38,892 nucleotides of DNA, from positions 1 to 38,892 of the forward strand of contig RGDM01000027.1 of the NCBI GenBank assembly GCA_009918675.1. The letters are read 5' to 3'. A program made the position numbers and the translations under genes. Shown here one piece after another: positions 7,079 through 16,196 of this stretch. Below the pieces are notes generated by a model. It searched no databases and was not told where the DNA came from. It saw only the letters and a program-made list of their open reading frames with translations. The DNA is from a bacterium. GTDB lineage: Bacteria; Bdellovibrionota_B; Oligoflexia; Silvanigrellales; Silvanigrellaceae. Position 1 is the stretch's first letter. Each line of letters starts with the position of its first letter.

Positions 7079-9031
7079 TCAGATGAGCGCTGCATCAGTG
7101 ATGATCTCAAGAACTGCAGGTCCTTGTGCCGCAAACAGCTCTTGCAATGCAGCATGCACCTCTTCATCCCGGCGAATCTGCTTTCCCCATGCGCCGCATG
7201 ATTTTGCAAACAATGCAAAGTCAGGATTCACAAGTGAGGTACTCCACACATCAAAGTTTCCGGAACGTTGTTCTTTTGAAATTTTCCCGAGTTCGCAGTT
7301 GTTCAGGATGATCAGTTTCACTGGAATGTTGTATTTTACAAATGTGGTGATCTCGCTCAGATACTGACTTACGCCTCCATCGCCAGCAACTGCAATAATG
7401 GGTCTTGTGTTCTTCACAGCTGCCCAAGCACCCAGAGCAGCAGGAACGGCAAATCCAATGGAACCCAAATAACCCGACATCAGAAAATCATGTTCAGCGC
7501 ATTCAAAATAACGGCCAAACGAATACGCATTGTTACCCACGTCAACACACATTACAGCATCATTGGGCGCAGTTTCGTTCATGCTCTCGAAAATCCGAAT
7601 GGAGCTCACACCCTTTTCTGACTTTTCATTGAGTCTCTTTCTCTTTTCCTCGCGCCAGATCTTCCATCGTTCCGAAACTTCGGAGCGTTGATCCTGACGT
7701 GTTTCACTTTTTGTTGAGACTCCTGCTGCAAGCAGCTCAACAGTTCGAGAAATTTCACCCCACAAAGGAAAATCAATCTTATGGAACTTTGCAATCGCGA
7801 GCGGATCGGAGTCGATTTGAATGATGGGCTTGTATGTGGATATCCCCGTATGCTTCGAAAATGACGCCCCGACCACGATCAGAAGATCGGATTCATTCAT
7901 GAACCAAGAGGCAACCGGAGTTCCACTCCGTCCGATGACTCCACATCCGAGAGGATGCCGATCGGAAATCAAGCCTTTTCCCTTGAAAGTTGTTAGGACA
8001 GGAGCATTGAGTTGTTCAGCAAGTGCAATCACACTTGCACGATGCATGCGTGCACCATGACCCATAATTATGACAGGACGCTTTGCCTGACCGATAGCAA
8101 ATTTGGCGCGCTCGAGCGATTCGTGTGACGGTGTAATGTAAAAGTCTGCCATTCTTGAATGAGGGGAGCCTACCTGTACGGTGGTTGGAGCCGCTGCCTC
8201 TTGGATTTCGTCAGGGAAGGTGAGATGAGATACATCCCGCTTGATCAGTGCATGCTTAATAGCAAGTCCCATCAACTCTGAATGTTTGCTGTCTTTTTGA
8301 ACGCGCTGATTGAAAACGGCAACGGTTGAAAATGCCTGCACCAAATCGAGCTCTTGAAAATTTCCGGTGCCCACGACCTGAGTGGCCACTTGCCCGGTAA
8401 GTGCTAGCAGAGGTGCTCTATCGACCTTTGCATCCCACAAACCTGTGTACATGTTTGTTGCCCCAGGTCCAGCTATGGAAAAACAGGCAGCCGGTTTTGC
8501 GGTGAGTTTTCCATAGGCTGATGCAGCAAAGGACGCGGCTCCCTCATGCCGAACTCCAAAAAATTCAAGGCGTCCCTTTTCTTCCTGCCGCCTCAGAGCA
8601 TCGGCAAAACCAAGATTGGAGTGGCCAACCATCCCAAAAACCGTCGTCACGCCCCAATTTATCATGGTCTCCACCATCACATCAGAGAGTGTTGTGTGAT
8701 GAGGCGTCTCCTCTTCTAGACCAACGTAAATTCCACCGTTCTCTTCCTTCACTGGAAATGTTTCGAGACAATCTTCGAATCCGGCGGGAGGCTGGCCTGT
8801 GCAGGGATGATAGTCATACCCATGCCATGGGCAGCGGAGCATTCCCTTTTCAATTGATCCCTCACCGAGAGGGCCTCCTTGATGAGGACACTTATTTTCG
8901 AGGGCAGAAAAGCGTCCTTCAAAATGTGTCAAACACAAATCTCTACGCCCCGCCGTCACGGTTCGAACCCGCCCTTCGGGCAATTCGTTCTTTGAGTTGA
9001 GCACTTTATACCAAACTAGTTTCCGACTCAT
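7079..9031 (-). CDS. Rieske-thiamine diphosphate enzyme fusion (acetolactate synthase/pyruvate oxidase-like)
   Basis: A 650-residue fusion. Residues 1-105 are a Rieske domain (C48-x-H50, C67-x-x-H70). The rest is a full three-domain TPP enzyme. It has the pyrimidine domain with catalytic E163 in VRHEGAASFA, a central domain (KRPVIIMGHGARMHRA) and the diphosphate-binding domain (VAGDGGVSQYLSEI with a following LNN). Such enzymes decarboxylate or ligate 2-keto acids; with an attached iron-sulfur centre an oxidative reaction seems more likely than acetolactate formation. This is inference. I chose the ATG at 9031 (MSRKLVWYKV) because AAGGA lies 8 nt upstream; the upstream ATG at 9073 has no ribosome site. 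It is first in an operon with a second Rieske fusion. Confidence 0.88.
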   Translation of the reverse strand: MSRKLVWYKVLNSKNELPEGRVRTVTAGRRDLCLTHFEGRFSALENKCPHQGGPLGEGSIEKGMLRCPWHGYDYHPCTGQPPAGFEDCLETFPVKEENGGIYVGLEEETPHHTTLSDVMVETMINWGVTTVFGMVGHSNLGFADALRRQEEKGRLEFFGVRHEGAASFAASAYGKLTAKPAACFSIAGPGATNMYTGLWDAKVDRAPLLALTGQVATQVVGTGNFQELDLVQAFSTVAVFNQRVQKDSKHSELMGLAIKHALIKRDVSHLTFPDEIQEAAAPTTVQVGSPHSRMADFYITPSHESLERAKFAIGQAKRPVIIMGHGARMHRASVIALAEQLNAPVLTTFKGKGLISDRHPLGCGVIGRSGTPVASWFMNESDLLIVVGASFSKHTGISTYKPIIQIDSDPLAIAKFHKIDFPLWGEISRTVELLAAGVSTKSETRQDQRSEVSERWKIWREEKRKRLNEKSEKGVSSIRIFESMNETAPNDAVMCVDVGNNAYSFGRYFECAEHDFLMSGYLGSIGFAVPAALGAWAAVKNTRPIIAVAGDGGVSQYLSEITTFVKYNIPVKLIILNNCELGKISKEQRSGNFDVWSTSLVNPDFALFAKSCGAWGKQIRRDEEVHAALQELFAAQGPAVLEIITDAALI

Positions 9032-9537
9032 GTTTTGTGTCCTTCGGGATTTTCCCATTTCGTCCAGGTTCATTTGCAGAACCCAATAAGCATAGGCGGA
9101 CAGGCGAGGTATAAAAAGTCGAATGAGGGAAGAATTGTCGGTGGCAAATGGAGGGGTTTAGGCGAATTCAATTGTCCTGCAGATTGGGACGATTTTGTTC
9201 ATGCCAAGAACAAATCACCTCCGCAGCTTGAAGACGTGGCTGGTGCGTCGATTGGAATTCCGTTCCTTCAGTTGAAAATGACAAATATCCACCGATCTCA
9301 GCGCTTTCAAAATTGAACCCCAAACTCCCTAAATCATAGCCTCATATTATCAGCAAATCGAATCTCAGTCCGCACATCATCTCCTCAGGTTTTTTTAGAC
9401 ATTTTGCGTTTCAACTATCTTCACCGTCATTCCCATGGCATTGGAGGAATATTATTCTTCCATTCAAAAACCACTGCGATTAGTGTTTATTCCCGAGGTA
9501 TTGACCTCTAATTTTTTTCTCATGGGAGAGTTGTTAC
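9032..9537. other. intergenic region between divergent genes
   Basis: About 500 bp carrying the promoters of the Rieske-TPP operon (leftward) and of the secreted Lipoprotein_15-like gene (rightward). A T7 run at about 9391-9397 lacks a clear stem. I see no gene or repeat in it. Confidence 0.5.
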
Positions 9538-9951
9538 ATGAAGGTTATATTGGCTCTTGTGGTTACCGCCGCAGTGATCTCTTCGCCCGCATTGGCAAGT
9601 GCAAAAACAAAAAAGAAAACTGAAGCAGCGTCTGCCGCTGCAGCAACTCCTGCAAAATTTGAAAAGGGTCTGTTGGTAGATAGCAAGGGAATGACCCTGT
9701 ATACCTTCGACAAAGACGTTGCCAACTCTGGAAAGAGCGTTTGCAACGAAGGCTGTATTGCTGCTTGGCCTGCATTAACAGCCACTGCGACCGACAAGGC
9801 CGCTGGCGACTTTACCGTGATCACGCGTGACGACGGCTCAAAACAATGGGCTCACAAAGGCAAACCATTGTACCTCTGGGTGAACGACAAAAAACCAGGC
9901 GACACGACTGGCGACAAGTTCAAAGACGTTTGGCACGTCATCAAGCAGTAA
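9538..9951 (+). CDS. secreted protein with Lipoprotein_15-type repeats (COG4315-like)
   Basis: A 137-residue exported protein. The N-terminus MKVILALVVTAAVISSPALASA is a signal peptide without a lipobox cysteine. A Lys/Ala-rich linker follows, then the domain with GLLVDSKGMTLYTFDKD, a Cys pair around SVCNEGCIAAWP, and a second half KQWAHKGKPLYLWVNDKKPGD. The Y-x-F-x-x-D pattern and the C-x3-C-x4-WP segment are typical of Pfam Lipoprotein_15, whose function is unknown. Shine-Dalgarno GGGAGAG lies 7 nt before the ATG. It is monocistronic, ended by a strong terminator about 60 bp downstream. Confidence 0.88.
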   Translation: MKVILALVVTAAVISSPALASAKTKKKTEAASAAAATPAKFEKGLLVDSKGMTLYTFDKDVANSGKSVCNEGCIAAWPALTATATDKAAGDFTVITRDDGSKQWAHKGKPLYLWVNDKKPGDTTGDKFKDVWHVIKQ

Positions 9952-9963
9952 ATTTTACTGGTG

Positions 9964-9993
9964 TCTCGCTTCACGTTTATTTGGGAAGCGAGA
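9964..9993. repeat. 9-bp inverted repeat after the secreted protein gene
   Basis: TCTCGCTTC (9964-9972) pairs exactly with GAAGCGAGA (9985-9993) across a 12-nt loop. There is no T-run. It sits between the stop codon and the main terminator and may protect the mRNA 3' end. Confidence 0.5.
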
Positions 9994-10010
9994 GCTTCTG
10001 ATTGAAAAAG

Positions 10011-10049
10011 AAAAACCCGCCGCTGATATTTCCATCAGCGGCGGGTTTT
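10011..10049. terminator. strong bidirectional Rho-independent terminator
   Basis: A perfect 12-bp GC-rich stem (10016-10027 with 10034-10045) closes a 6-nt loop, with five A before it and four T after it. It can terminate the secreted-protein gene from the left and any transcription from the right. Confidence 0.9.
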
Positions 10050-10093
10050 GCCTTGGAATCGAGGTGAACAGAGGAATCTTGAGATTCCTAGAA

Positions 10094-10541
10094 TCACCAC
10101 ATTGCAACAGGGTTAATGATCATCTGCACTGCGCCCTTAATACGTGCTTGTCCCAAGACAAACATGAATTCCTTCACATTCTCTTTCGCAAGAACACCAG
10201 TATCAATGTTTTCCAGAATGTAGATGCCGTGCTCTTTCAAGAACACCACAGCCACAAGCTTCATGCGTCCACCGCATTTGTCACACTTGAGGACATCGAT
10301 TTTGAATGTGCGCTTGAGAAGCTGTGCCCAGGGGATCCGGTGAGCGACTCGCAAGCACTCCGTAGTAACGCGTGGTGTGGAACTTGGGCGCCGGAATCAG
10401 AGCGACAAGTCGTTCGAGGAATTCACTCGGTGTAAACAGAAGTGAGTGCGTTCCATCAGCCCAAGCACTTTTGAGTTTGATGCGAATCGACGCAGGCCCT
10501 TCGATGATGACCCGTTCATCCGAGATGGCAGGTCGGGCCAC
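10094..10541 (-). pseudogene. IS91-family transposase remnant (C-terminal part, frameshifted)
   Basis: Two overlapping minus frames together give the C-terminal part of an IS91/IS801-type Y2 transposase. The upstream frame (10281-10541) reads ADGTHSLLFTPSEFLERLVA then HTTRYYGVLAS, as in the family. The downstream frame (10094-10354) reads RIPWAQLLKRTFKIDVLKC and CDKCGG, the family's C-terminal zinc-like motif. The linker that normally joins these blocks is missing and the frame changes around 10330, so a small deletion has broken the gene. The N-terminal catalytic tyrosines are absent. It is a dead fragment and marks past insertion of a rolling-circle element. Confidence 0.75.
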
Positions 10542-10661
10542 AGAGACGTTTGCGATTTCAGGCGTCGAACGGGCTGGCCTGTAGAACGAACTTTTGCCAT
10601 GCGTCTCAATTGGATTTTCTCGACGGATCAGGCGGTGAAACCCTAACCGCGACTTGGGCTG

Positions 10662-12161
10662 TCAACGACAAGTGGAACTTACACGGGATGGGGTTGGAGC
10701 ATCTTCAGCAGGCTCTGGCAAAGGTGTGACTGTGGCTCCGCCCGATGTAGGTTCACCATTGATGGTCGACAAGACAGCCACAGGATAGCCCGAAAAAATA
10801 TTCAACACTGAGCCGCTGTCGCCCTTTTGGAACTGAAAAAAATTTTTCGACGGCAGATAGTCGAACAGAAAAGCACTCAAGTATCCACCTGCCGGAGCAA
10901 CCCTCTCGGTGTTGGACGCCAGGCGAAAGAAATGAACACCTACGTCTGCCGCGCTCTTGTGTGAAGGTGAAACCACATTGAAATAATCATCGGGTGTCAA
11001 GCCCTTTCTCTCGGACTCGCCGAGCAGCTGGAAGTTGGCCAACCCATCGCGGACCCACTTTGTAAAAAAGCCGCGTGTGGGAGAGATCAATTGGCAAGAT
11101 GACATCTCTTCTGCCCACCCTGAGGGCGGAATATCGCAACCTATGTGCCTGTTCCGCAGCTCCAGCAGCGGAGTCTTGTCGTCATTCTGAATTGCCTTCA
11201 GCCGATCAAATTCGGCATCGGTTGAAGATAGTTTGAAAAACATATCGCGATTTTGAGCGCTCATATTGCAAAACATTTTTTTGCCATCCAAGACGAAGAA
11301 AATCTCGTTCTCTTTGGCAATACTTTCTGGAGGCGGAATCGATGTTGCCGCACAATATTGGACATTCGAAAGGTAGGCAAACGCCCGCAAGTTTCGTTTG
11401 CGTATGTCTTCCGTGTTTGTCGAACGCCACAGGAGTTGAATGCCTAGCCTCAATTCGTTAGGCAAATCGGCCAATGAGGCGCCTCTAATCCTCTTCAACT
11501 CCGTCAATGCTGCCTTATAAAGCTCAAGTTGCTTTGTGCCGGTTTCAATTACACTGGCATCGATAATGCGAAGATCGGTTCTCGAAAAACATGCTGTTTT
11601 GGTGTCCTGTGCACTACCTTGTCTGAAGTCGCTCGTCCAGGACGTGCAGTTGCTGGCTGCGTAATCCGGGAGCCAGCTGGCAAGCTGCGCATCTGGAATC
11701 AAAGGAACTAGAAATTTGTTGATCAGCTGACCCATTTTCAAAACTTTATCAAGATTATGGATATCGATTGAAATAGGTATGTAACCATCACGAAAGTAAA
11801 CATGAACTTTCGATTCCACAACCGAGCCGGAATTTTCCGGAACTTCCGGAAGACAATGGTTCGCAGCGGCAATCATGACCTTTGTTCCATCGGATACATC
11901 GGGGACAAGACTCATGGCACAACGCTTTTGTTTTCGAATACCATCAGCATCCCAGGTCAGATCCATCCAGCCTCGAAGAGCTTGTATTCCTGTCAAAGTC
12001 GAATTCAGGTTCAACTGGTCGCCAGCCAAACCATGATTCATCGAATTCTGGATTTCTTCTGCAACAAATCGGGACGGACAATTTGCAGGTGTCTTGATGG
12101 CACCGGCTGCGCAACCAGCCAAACTGAGTGCCAAAGATGACAACCCAACAAACGGCCTCAT
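10662..12161 (-). CDS. lipoprotein with trypsin-like serine protease signatures
   Basis: A 499-residue protein with a lipoprotein signal (LALSLAGC, lipid-anchor Cys17). Two blocks resemble chymotrypsin-fold proteases: VMIAAANHCL with H102, like the TAAHC block, and QKGDSGSVLNI with S449, the GDSGG-like nucleophile site. A strand with GYPVAVLSTI follows. The catalytic Asp is not obvious. The roughly 350 residues between His and Ser are about twice the usual spacing and many-cysteined, so this would be an unusual protease or a non-catalytic derivative. Shine-Dalgarno GGGAGGA lies 5 nt before the ATG. Location is probably the periplasm or outer membrane. No operon partner is evident. Confidence 0.65.
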   Translation of the reverse strand: MRPFVGLSSLALSLAGCAAGAIKTPANCPSRFVAEEIQNSMNHGLAGDQLNLNSTLTGIQALRGWMDLTWDADGIRKQKRCAMSLVPDVSDGTKVMIAAANHCLPEVPENSGSVVESKVHVYFRDGYIPISIDIHNLDKVLKMGQLINKFLVPLIPDAQLASWLPDYAASNCTSWTSDFRQGSAQDTKTACFSRTDLRIIDASVIETGTKQLELYKAALTELKRIRGASLADLPNELRLGIQLLWRSTNTEDIRKRNLRAFAYLSNVQYCAATSIPPPESIAKENEIFFVLDGKKMFCNMSAQNRDMFFKLSSTDAEFDRLKAIQNDDKTPLLELRNRHIGCDIPPSGWAEEMSSCQLISPTRGFFTKWVRDGLANFQLLGESERKGLTPDDYFNVVSPSHKSAADVGVHFFRLASNTERVAPAGGYLSAFLFDYLPSKNFFQFQKGDSGSVLNIFSGYPVAVLSTINGEPTSGGATVTPLPEPAEDAPTPSRVSSTCR

Positions 12162-12429
12162 AAAGTTCCTCCCAAGGTCTTCTTCGGCAAGCTGAGAACT
12201 GGACTTGAAGGAAGACTTTTATGTTTAAACATGCTCATTTAAAGCCCAGAAATGATTGAGATATATGCCGCTAATCGCGAGGGATTTTGTGTGATTGCTG
12301 ACGAATATTCGTATGGCGAATCTGCACCTCACCCATTATTTCCACGGTTTGTGCGAACATTCGAGGTTGAGTGAAAATGCAAATCTGGGTGTTAGTCGGA
12401 ACTCGCATGTGCACCCGTGCAAATACGAA

Positions 12430-13224
12430 TCACGAGGAGATAGTAGTGAAGTTTAAGAAATGCTCTCGCTTTCGTTTTGGCATCTTCTCTATTGCATAGC
12501 GAAGTCCTTCTCGCGAAAAACTTGGGTAGTTTGCACGTATAAAATTCTCAACACGCTGCGGCTCAGCGAGCCAGAGTTCCCTCAGGACCCATCCAGTTCC
12601 GAGTTGTGTAAACCTCTCGGAGTTTTTTATTGTACTAGAGCAGATACTCAACACTTCTGTTGTTACGCGGCCATGCCTTGCTAAACATACAAACGAAACC
12701 GCAGCCATCCGCTGCATCCACAAAGAAGAATCGTTGCGCCAAGAAACAATTCGCCGAATTGCTCGTTCATTGCCGATTTCAATGAGATGCCGAAACACCT
12801 TGCTCGACAATGAATCAGCCGTCCCCCAGTCATAGACGTGTGTGCGGAATTCGGTTTCAAATTGGATCAAGAACTCAACACTCAGTTCTTTTCGCAAAGA
12901 GTGAAGAATACGAACTGCAACTCCTTTTTCCTCTGCAAATGAGGAACTGAGAAGACACCTCGCAAGCTCGATGCGCTCTGGGGTTGTTAGTTTTTCAATC
13001 TGTTGAGTGAGCTCTTTGTATGCCGAGTTAAGGTCAGGTGTCTTAATGCCATGAAACTCAACAACGCCACGAAAATAGCGTTGAAGCGCTGCTTTATTTT
13101 TTAAGTCGCCCATCTTCGCAAGTTTGCAATGAATTGCAGAGCCAAGCTCTAATATAGCATGACTGCGAATAACAGATTTTTCTGGTTGTCTTTTCTCAAT
13201 AATTCGACCGGTTTTGCTAGTCAT
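12430..13224 (-). CDS. DNA alkylation repair protein, AlkD-like
   Basis: A 264-residue HEAT-like repeat protein matching the AlkD DNA glycosylase family, which removes positively charged alkylated bases such as N3- and N7-alkylpurines. Landmarks are FHGIKTPDL near residue 57, YDWGTADSLSSKV near 131, WRNDSSLWMQRMAAVSF near 162 and GTGWVLRELW near 207. These hold W133, D137, R172 and a late Trp that fit the DNA-binding and catalytic positions of AlkD. The C-terminus EGLRYAIEKMP is also family-like. Start is the ATG at 13224; no strong ribosome site is seen, so a shorter protein from Met38 is possible. It stands alone between divergent genes. Confidence 0.8.
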   Translation of the reverse strand: MTSKTGRIIEKRQPEKSVIRSHAILELGSAIHCKLAKMGDLKNKAALQRYFRGVVEFHGIKTPDLNSAYKELTQQIEKLTTPERIELARCLLSSSFAEEKGVAVRILHSLRKELSVEFLIQFETEFRTHVYDWGTADSLSSKVFRHLIEIGNERAIRRIVSWRNDSSLWMQRMAAVSFVCLARHGRVTTEVLSICSSTIKNSERFTQLGTGWVLRELWLAEPQRVENFIRANYPSFSREGLRYAIEKMPKRKREHFLNFTTISS

Positions 13225-13457
13225 CAGAAATTCAACTTGGTGAAGATTTCAACCATATCATCGCACCTCGCGAGAAGAAATGGGTGCACCTTGAACGAGA
13301 CCTTTTTCACGTCACTTATCCTCATCGAATTCGTTTTACATTTCTTGAGAAGATATCACTGAACTGGTATACAAAGAAGCATAACTAATTTCCGTTATCT
13401 GAAAAGTTTTGAGAATTGAGCGCGAAGAGTTCAATTTTTTTGCGAGAGACATAAATC

Positions 13458-14033
13458 ATGCCAGCAGGTAAAAATGGACCAAGTCGGTTATCGGAAGCTG
13501 ATCTGAAAAAACTGCTTTTGAAACTGAGAACAAGATTTATGGAAAATCCAAGCCGCCACCCAGAACTTGCATGGTCCGATGTGGAAGCCAGGATTATTTC
13601 AAACCCAGTGAAAGCTAACTCACTGAATGCCATGGAATCGACCGGTGGCGACCCTGATGTTGTGGGCTTCGATAAATCCACGGAACAATTTATATTCTTC
13701 GATTGCTCTCCAGAGAGTCCCGACTCACGCCGCAGCCTCTGCTACGACCAAAAAGCGTTGCAATCACGCAAAGAAAACAAACCAAAATCCAGTGCTATGG
13801 AATTCGCAACCGCTATCGGAATAGAGTTGCTGACAGAGGAGCAATATCGGTATCTGCAAACGCTTGGGCATTTCGACACCAAGACGTCAAGCTGGGTTAG
13901 AACTCCCGAGTCCATTCGAAACCTAGGCGGCGCAATTTTTTGCGACTACCGATTCGGGCGTGTTTTCACTTATCACAACGGTGCCGAATCTTACTATGCT
14001 GCGCGGGGCTTCCGCGGTGTCCTGAGTGTCTGA
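13458..14033 (+). CDS. DUF4256 family protein
   Basis: A 191-residue soluble protein matching DUF4256 over its length. Recognisable blocks are MESTGGDPDVVGFD near residue 58, FIFFDCSPESPDSRRSLCYD near 76, GIELLTEEQYR near 120, and SSWVRTPESIRNLGGAIFCD near 143. YHNGAESYYAARGFRG follows near the end. The function of the family is unknown. A GAGAG about 9 nt before the ATG may be the ribosome site. It is transcribed alone, divergent from the AlkD-like gene. Confidence 0.85.
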   Translation: MPAGKNGPSRLSEADLKKLLLKLRTRFMENPSRHPELAWSDVEARIISNPVKANSLNAMESTGGDPDVVGFDKSTEQFIFFDCSPESPDSRRSLCYDQKALQSRKENKPKSSAMEFATAIGIELLTEEQYRYLQTLGHFDTKTSSWVRTPESIRNLGGAIFCDYRFGRVFTYHNGAESYYAARGFRGVLSV

Positions 14034-14154
14034 TCTTAATTGCAGTCGACTCGGTCGTTGATCTGCCGCCCAGATGAACAGGACACCTGGTTGGATGAGA
14101 GAGAATTTGTAATGTAACTTGCCACAAGAAATCTGATTCTCGACACACCTGAAT

Positions 14155-14937
14155 TTACACCAAAGACCTACCCATGAGCGAGAAGGTTAAAATTAAGACT
14201 GCGAGGCAAAGATACACAAAACTGAGTGCCAGAACTGACCCTACTGTTTTGAGAATATAAAAAGATAGAAAGGGAATCACCTGAAGAGCATGCATGCCAA
14301 AGAAATGCACAATCCTCAAATCACCAAAATTTTTGCTCCAATTTAAGAATGGAACACCCGGTGTTCCGTCGCTGGCACCAACCGTATGAGACATTCGTGA
14401 TCCCATTAAAAAACCTTCGAACGAAAAAATTACGAAAATAAAAATGCCGAGACGAATTCCCCAAAGATAGTTTCTGGGCAGATCTTTAAATTCCTGAATG
14501 AAAAAAAGAATTCCGATATAGGCTGTCCATAAAGTAACAATGCTTGCGGCGAGCGCCATTAGGGTGAACATGGCGCTATAAAAGGGAGTGCTTGTGTTGT
14601 AATGCGAAGGTAGCTTTCTAAATGCTTGAAGGGCTATGTAAAATACTTCAAAACCCAGAAGCGATATCACTCCCCAATTGAATGCGTTGAGATGGAAGTT
14701 AGAATTTAAGTAATAACAAAACCAAGCCATGGCCCAGGTGTATGCGGTGGTTGATAAAGCAAATTTAATGGGCTTGTAAAGTGCGTGCGTTCCCAGATAC
14801 TCGAGCTCAAGGAAACGAGAGACTAAAAAAAGCCCTGCCGCAAATATAAGATTCAATAGACCAAAATAAAATAGGGTTTCATTTCTGGTTTTCAATACTA
14901 AAAAAAAATCTCCAAGGTCATTGTAGAGGTTTGTCAC
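14155..14937 (-). CDS. conserved seven-helix membrane protein of unknown function
   Basis: A 260-residue very hydrophobic protein with about seven predicted transmembrane segments. Conserved-looking polar blocks lie between helices: SRFLELEYLGTHALYKPIKF after helix 1, GSRMSHTVGASDGTPGVP near residue 179 and IVHFFGMHALQVIPF near 208. The histidines at membrane borders could bind a cofactor such as heme, but this is speculation. I recall relatives only as uncharacterised integral membrane proteins. The start is a GTG at 14937. The next gene upstream on the same strand is 122 bp away. Confidence 0.7.
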   Translation of the reverse strand: MTNLYNDLGDFFLVLKTRNETLFYFGLLNLIFAAGLFLVSRFLELEYLGTHALYKPIKFALSTTAYTWAMAWFCYYLNSNFHLNAFNWGVISLLGFEVFYIALQAFRKLPSHYNTSTPFYSAMFTLMALAASIVTLWTAYIGILFFIQEFKDLPRNYLWGIRLGIFIFVIFSFEGFLMGSRMSHTVGASDGTPGVPFLNWSKNFGDLRIVHFFGMHALQVIPFLSFYILKTVGSVLALSFVYLCLAVLILTFSLMGRSLV

Positions 14938-15059
14938 GTGATCATTCCAATCATAGTTTTCTTCATTGTTTGATTTCGAACAGAGCTATCCAGTATTTCC
15001 AATAAGTACACTGAGAAATTTATGAGAAAATTGATTCTAACAGCGACATCGGCGGCGCC

Positions 15060-15941
15060 TCAACGCCCTTCAAGCAACTCAATGGAATATCCATCGGGGT
15101 CTTTGATAAATGCCATTCCACCTTTTCCGCTCGGGGTTGTTGAAGGTCCCCAGGAGAAATCCCAGCCCTCTCGCCTTATTTTTTCCTGAAACTCCTTAAG
15201 AGAAGAAACTGCGAGCGCAATATGACCATAGCCTTTGCCAAGGTCGTAGTTTTCAACACCCCAGTTATAGGTCAGCTCCAACTCGGGTTCGTCACTTGTC
15301 CCAGCCCTCACTCGAAGAAAAGCAAGGGTAAATTTATCATCAGGGTAGTCGCTTTTTCTAACCAGCTCGAAACCCAAGACACGCGTATAGAAATCGATAC
15401 TTTTGTTAAGATCGCCCACTCGAATCATAGTGTGCAAAAACCGAGACCGTTCGTGTAAACTGAGTTTCTCGACCAAAATGGAAACGAGTTTTTCGAGTCC
15501 CTGACGATCAGTTTCATCGAAGCGATCTTTCGTAGGGCTGTCGACGTCAAGCACGCCAAGAAGCTTTCCACCTATGTTGATGGGAATGACGATCTCTGAA
15601 CGACTCGCGCTATCGCAAGCAATATGTCCAGGAAAGGCTTCAACATCAGGCACCAATATTGTTTCGTTTTTAAGAGCCGCAGTGCCGCAAACTCCGCGGC
15701 CGAGTTTTATTCGGGTACAGGCAAGCTTTCCCTGAAAAGGAGCAAGCAACAATTCGTCGGATTTAAGAAGATAGAAACCTGCCCAATTAACGTCTGGCAA
15801 ATTCCAATAAAGAAGTGCCGCGGTATTTGCTAGATTCGCATGAAAGTCGGACTCTGCGCTTAGGAGTGAGCTCAGTGCAGTGTTGAGAGACTCGTACAAA
15901 GCGGATTTGCTCAATGAACTGAATTCGAACTGCATCATCAT
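15060..15941 (-). CDS. free methionine-(R)-sulfoxide reductase (GAF) fused to glyoxalase I
   Basis: A 293-residue bifunctional protein. Residues 1-160 are a GAF-type free-methionine-R-sulfoxide reductase, with all three cysteines of the family: C75 (KLACTRI), C85 (GRGVCGT) and C109 (GHIACDSASRSE). Residues 166-293 are a complete lactoylglutathione lyase (GloA) with the four metal ligands H170, E222, H240 and E288, in FLHTMIRVGDLNKSIDFYT, ELTYNWG, GYGHIALAV and DPDGYSIELLE. The first part repairs oxidised free methionine; the second converts the methylglyoxal-glutathione adduct. Both are normally separate proteins. Three ATGs in a row follow GAGGGA; the first is used here. Neighbouring redox genes fit an oxidative/carbonyl stress role. 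Confidence 0.9.
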   Translation of the reverse strand: MMMQFEFSSLSKSALYESLNTALSSLLSAESDFHANLANTAALLYWNLPDVNWAGFYLLKSDELLLAPFQGKLACTRIKLGRGVCGTAALKNETILVPDVEAFPGHIACDSASRSEIVIPINIGGKLLGVLDVDSPTKDRFDETDRQGLEKLVSILVEKLSLHERSRFLHTMIRVGDLNKSIDFYTRVLGFELVRKSDYPDDKFTLAFLRVRAGTSDEPELELTYNWGVENYDLGKGYGHIALAVSSLKEFQEKIRREGWDFSWGPSTTPSGKGGMAFIKDPDGYSIELLEGR

Positions 15942-16196
15942 ATCATCCCTCTTTCGATTCTTTCATGGCACTGTGGCCGAGCTTGGAACAAAGCGAAATT
16001 GAAAGAGCAAAACAGATAGGCAAATTCGATTGATCTTTCAAGCAATAGCCCTAGCAAGATCTTTTCTATCTCAGTGCACCAAGGCCCTAGCTTGCGGCTT
16101 CAGGCTGAAAGAGCTCAGTCAACAGGGTCGTCTTGTCCGATGCGCGAGGGTCGAACAAGAAATAATCTTGCGATTCCTTGTTTTAAAATTTCGATT

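Noticed and set aside
9035..9316. 93-residue plus frame upstream of the secreted protein gene
   Set aside because: Overlaps the start of the Rieske-TPP gene on the other strand and shows no family features.
10397..10609. 70-residue minus frame overlapping the IS91 remnant
   Set aside because: Out of frame with the recognisable transposase blocks and basic in a way typical of shadow frames.
14016..14087. 9-bp inverted repeat (GGTGTCCTG / CAGGACACC) spanning the end of the DUF4256 gene
   Set aside because: The 54-nt loop and lack of a T-run make a terminator unlikely; probably chance.
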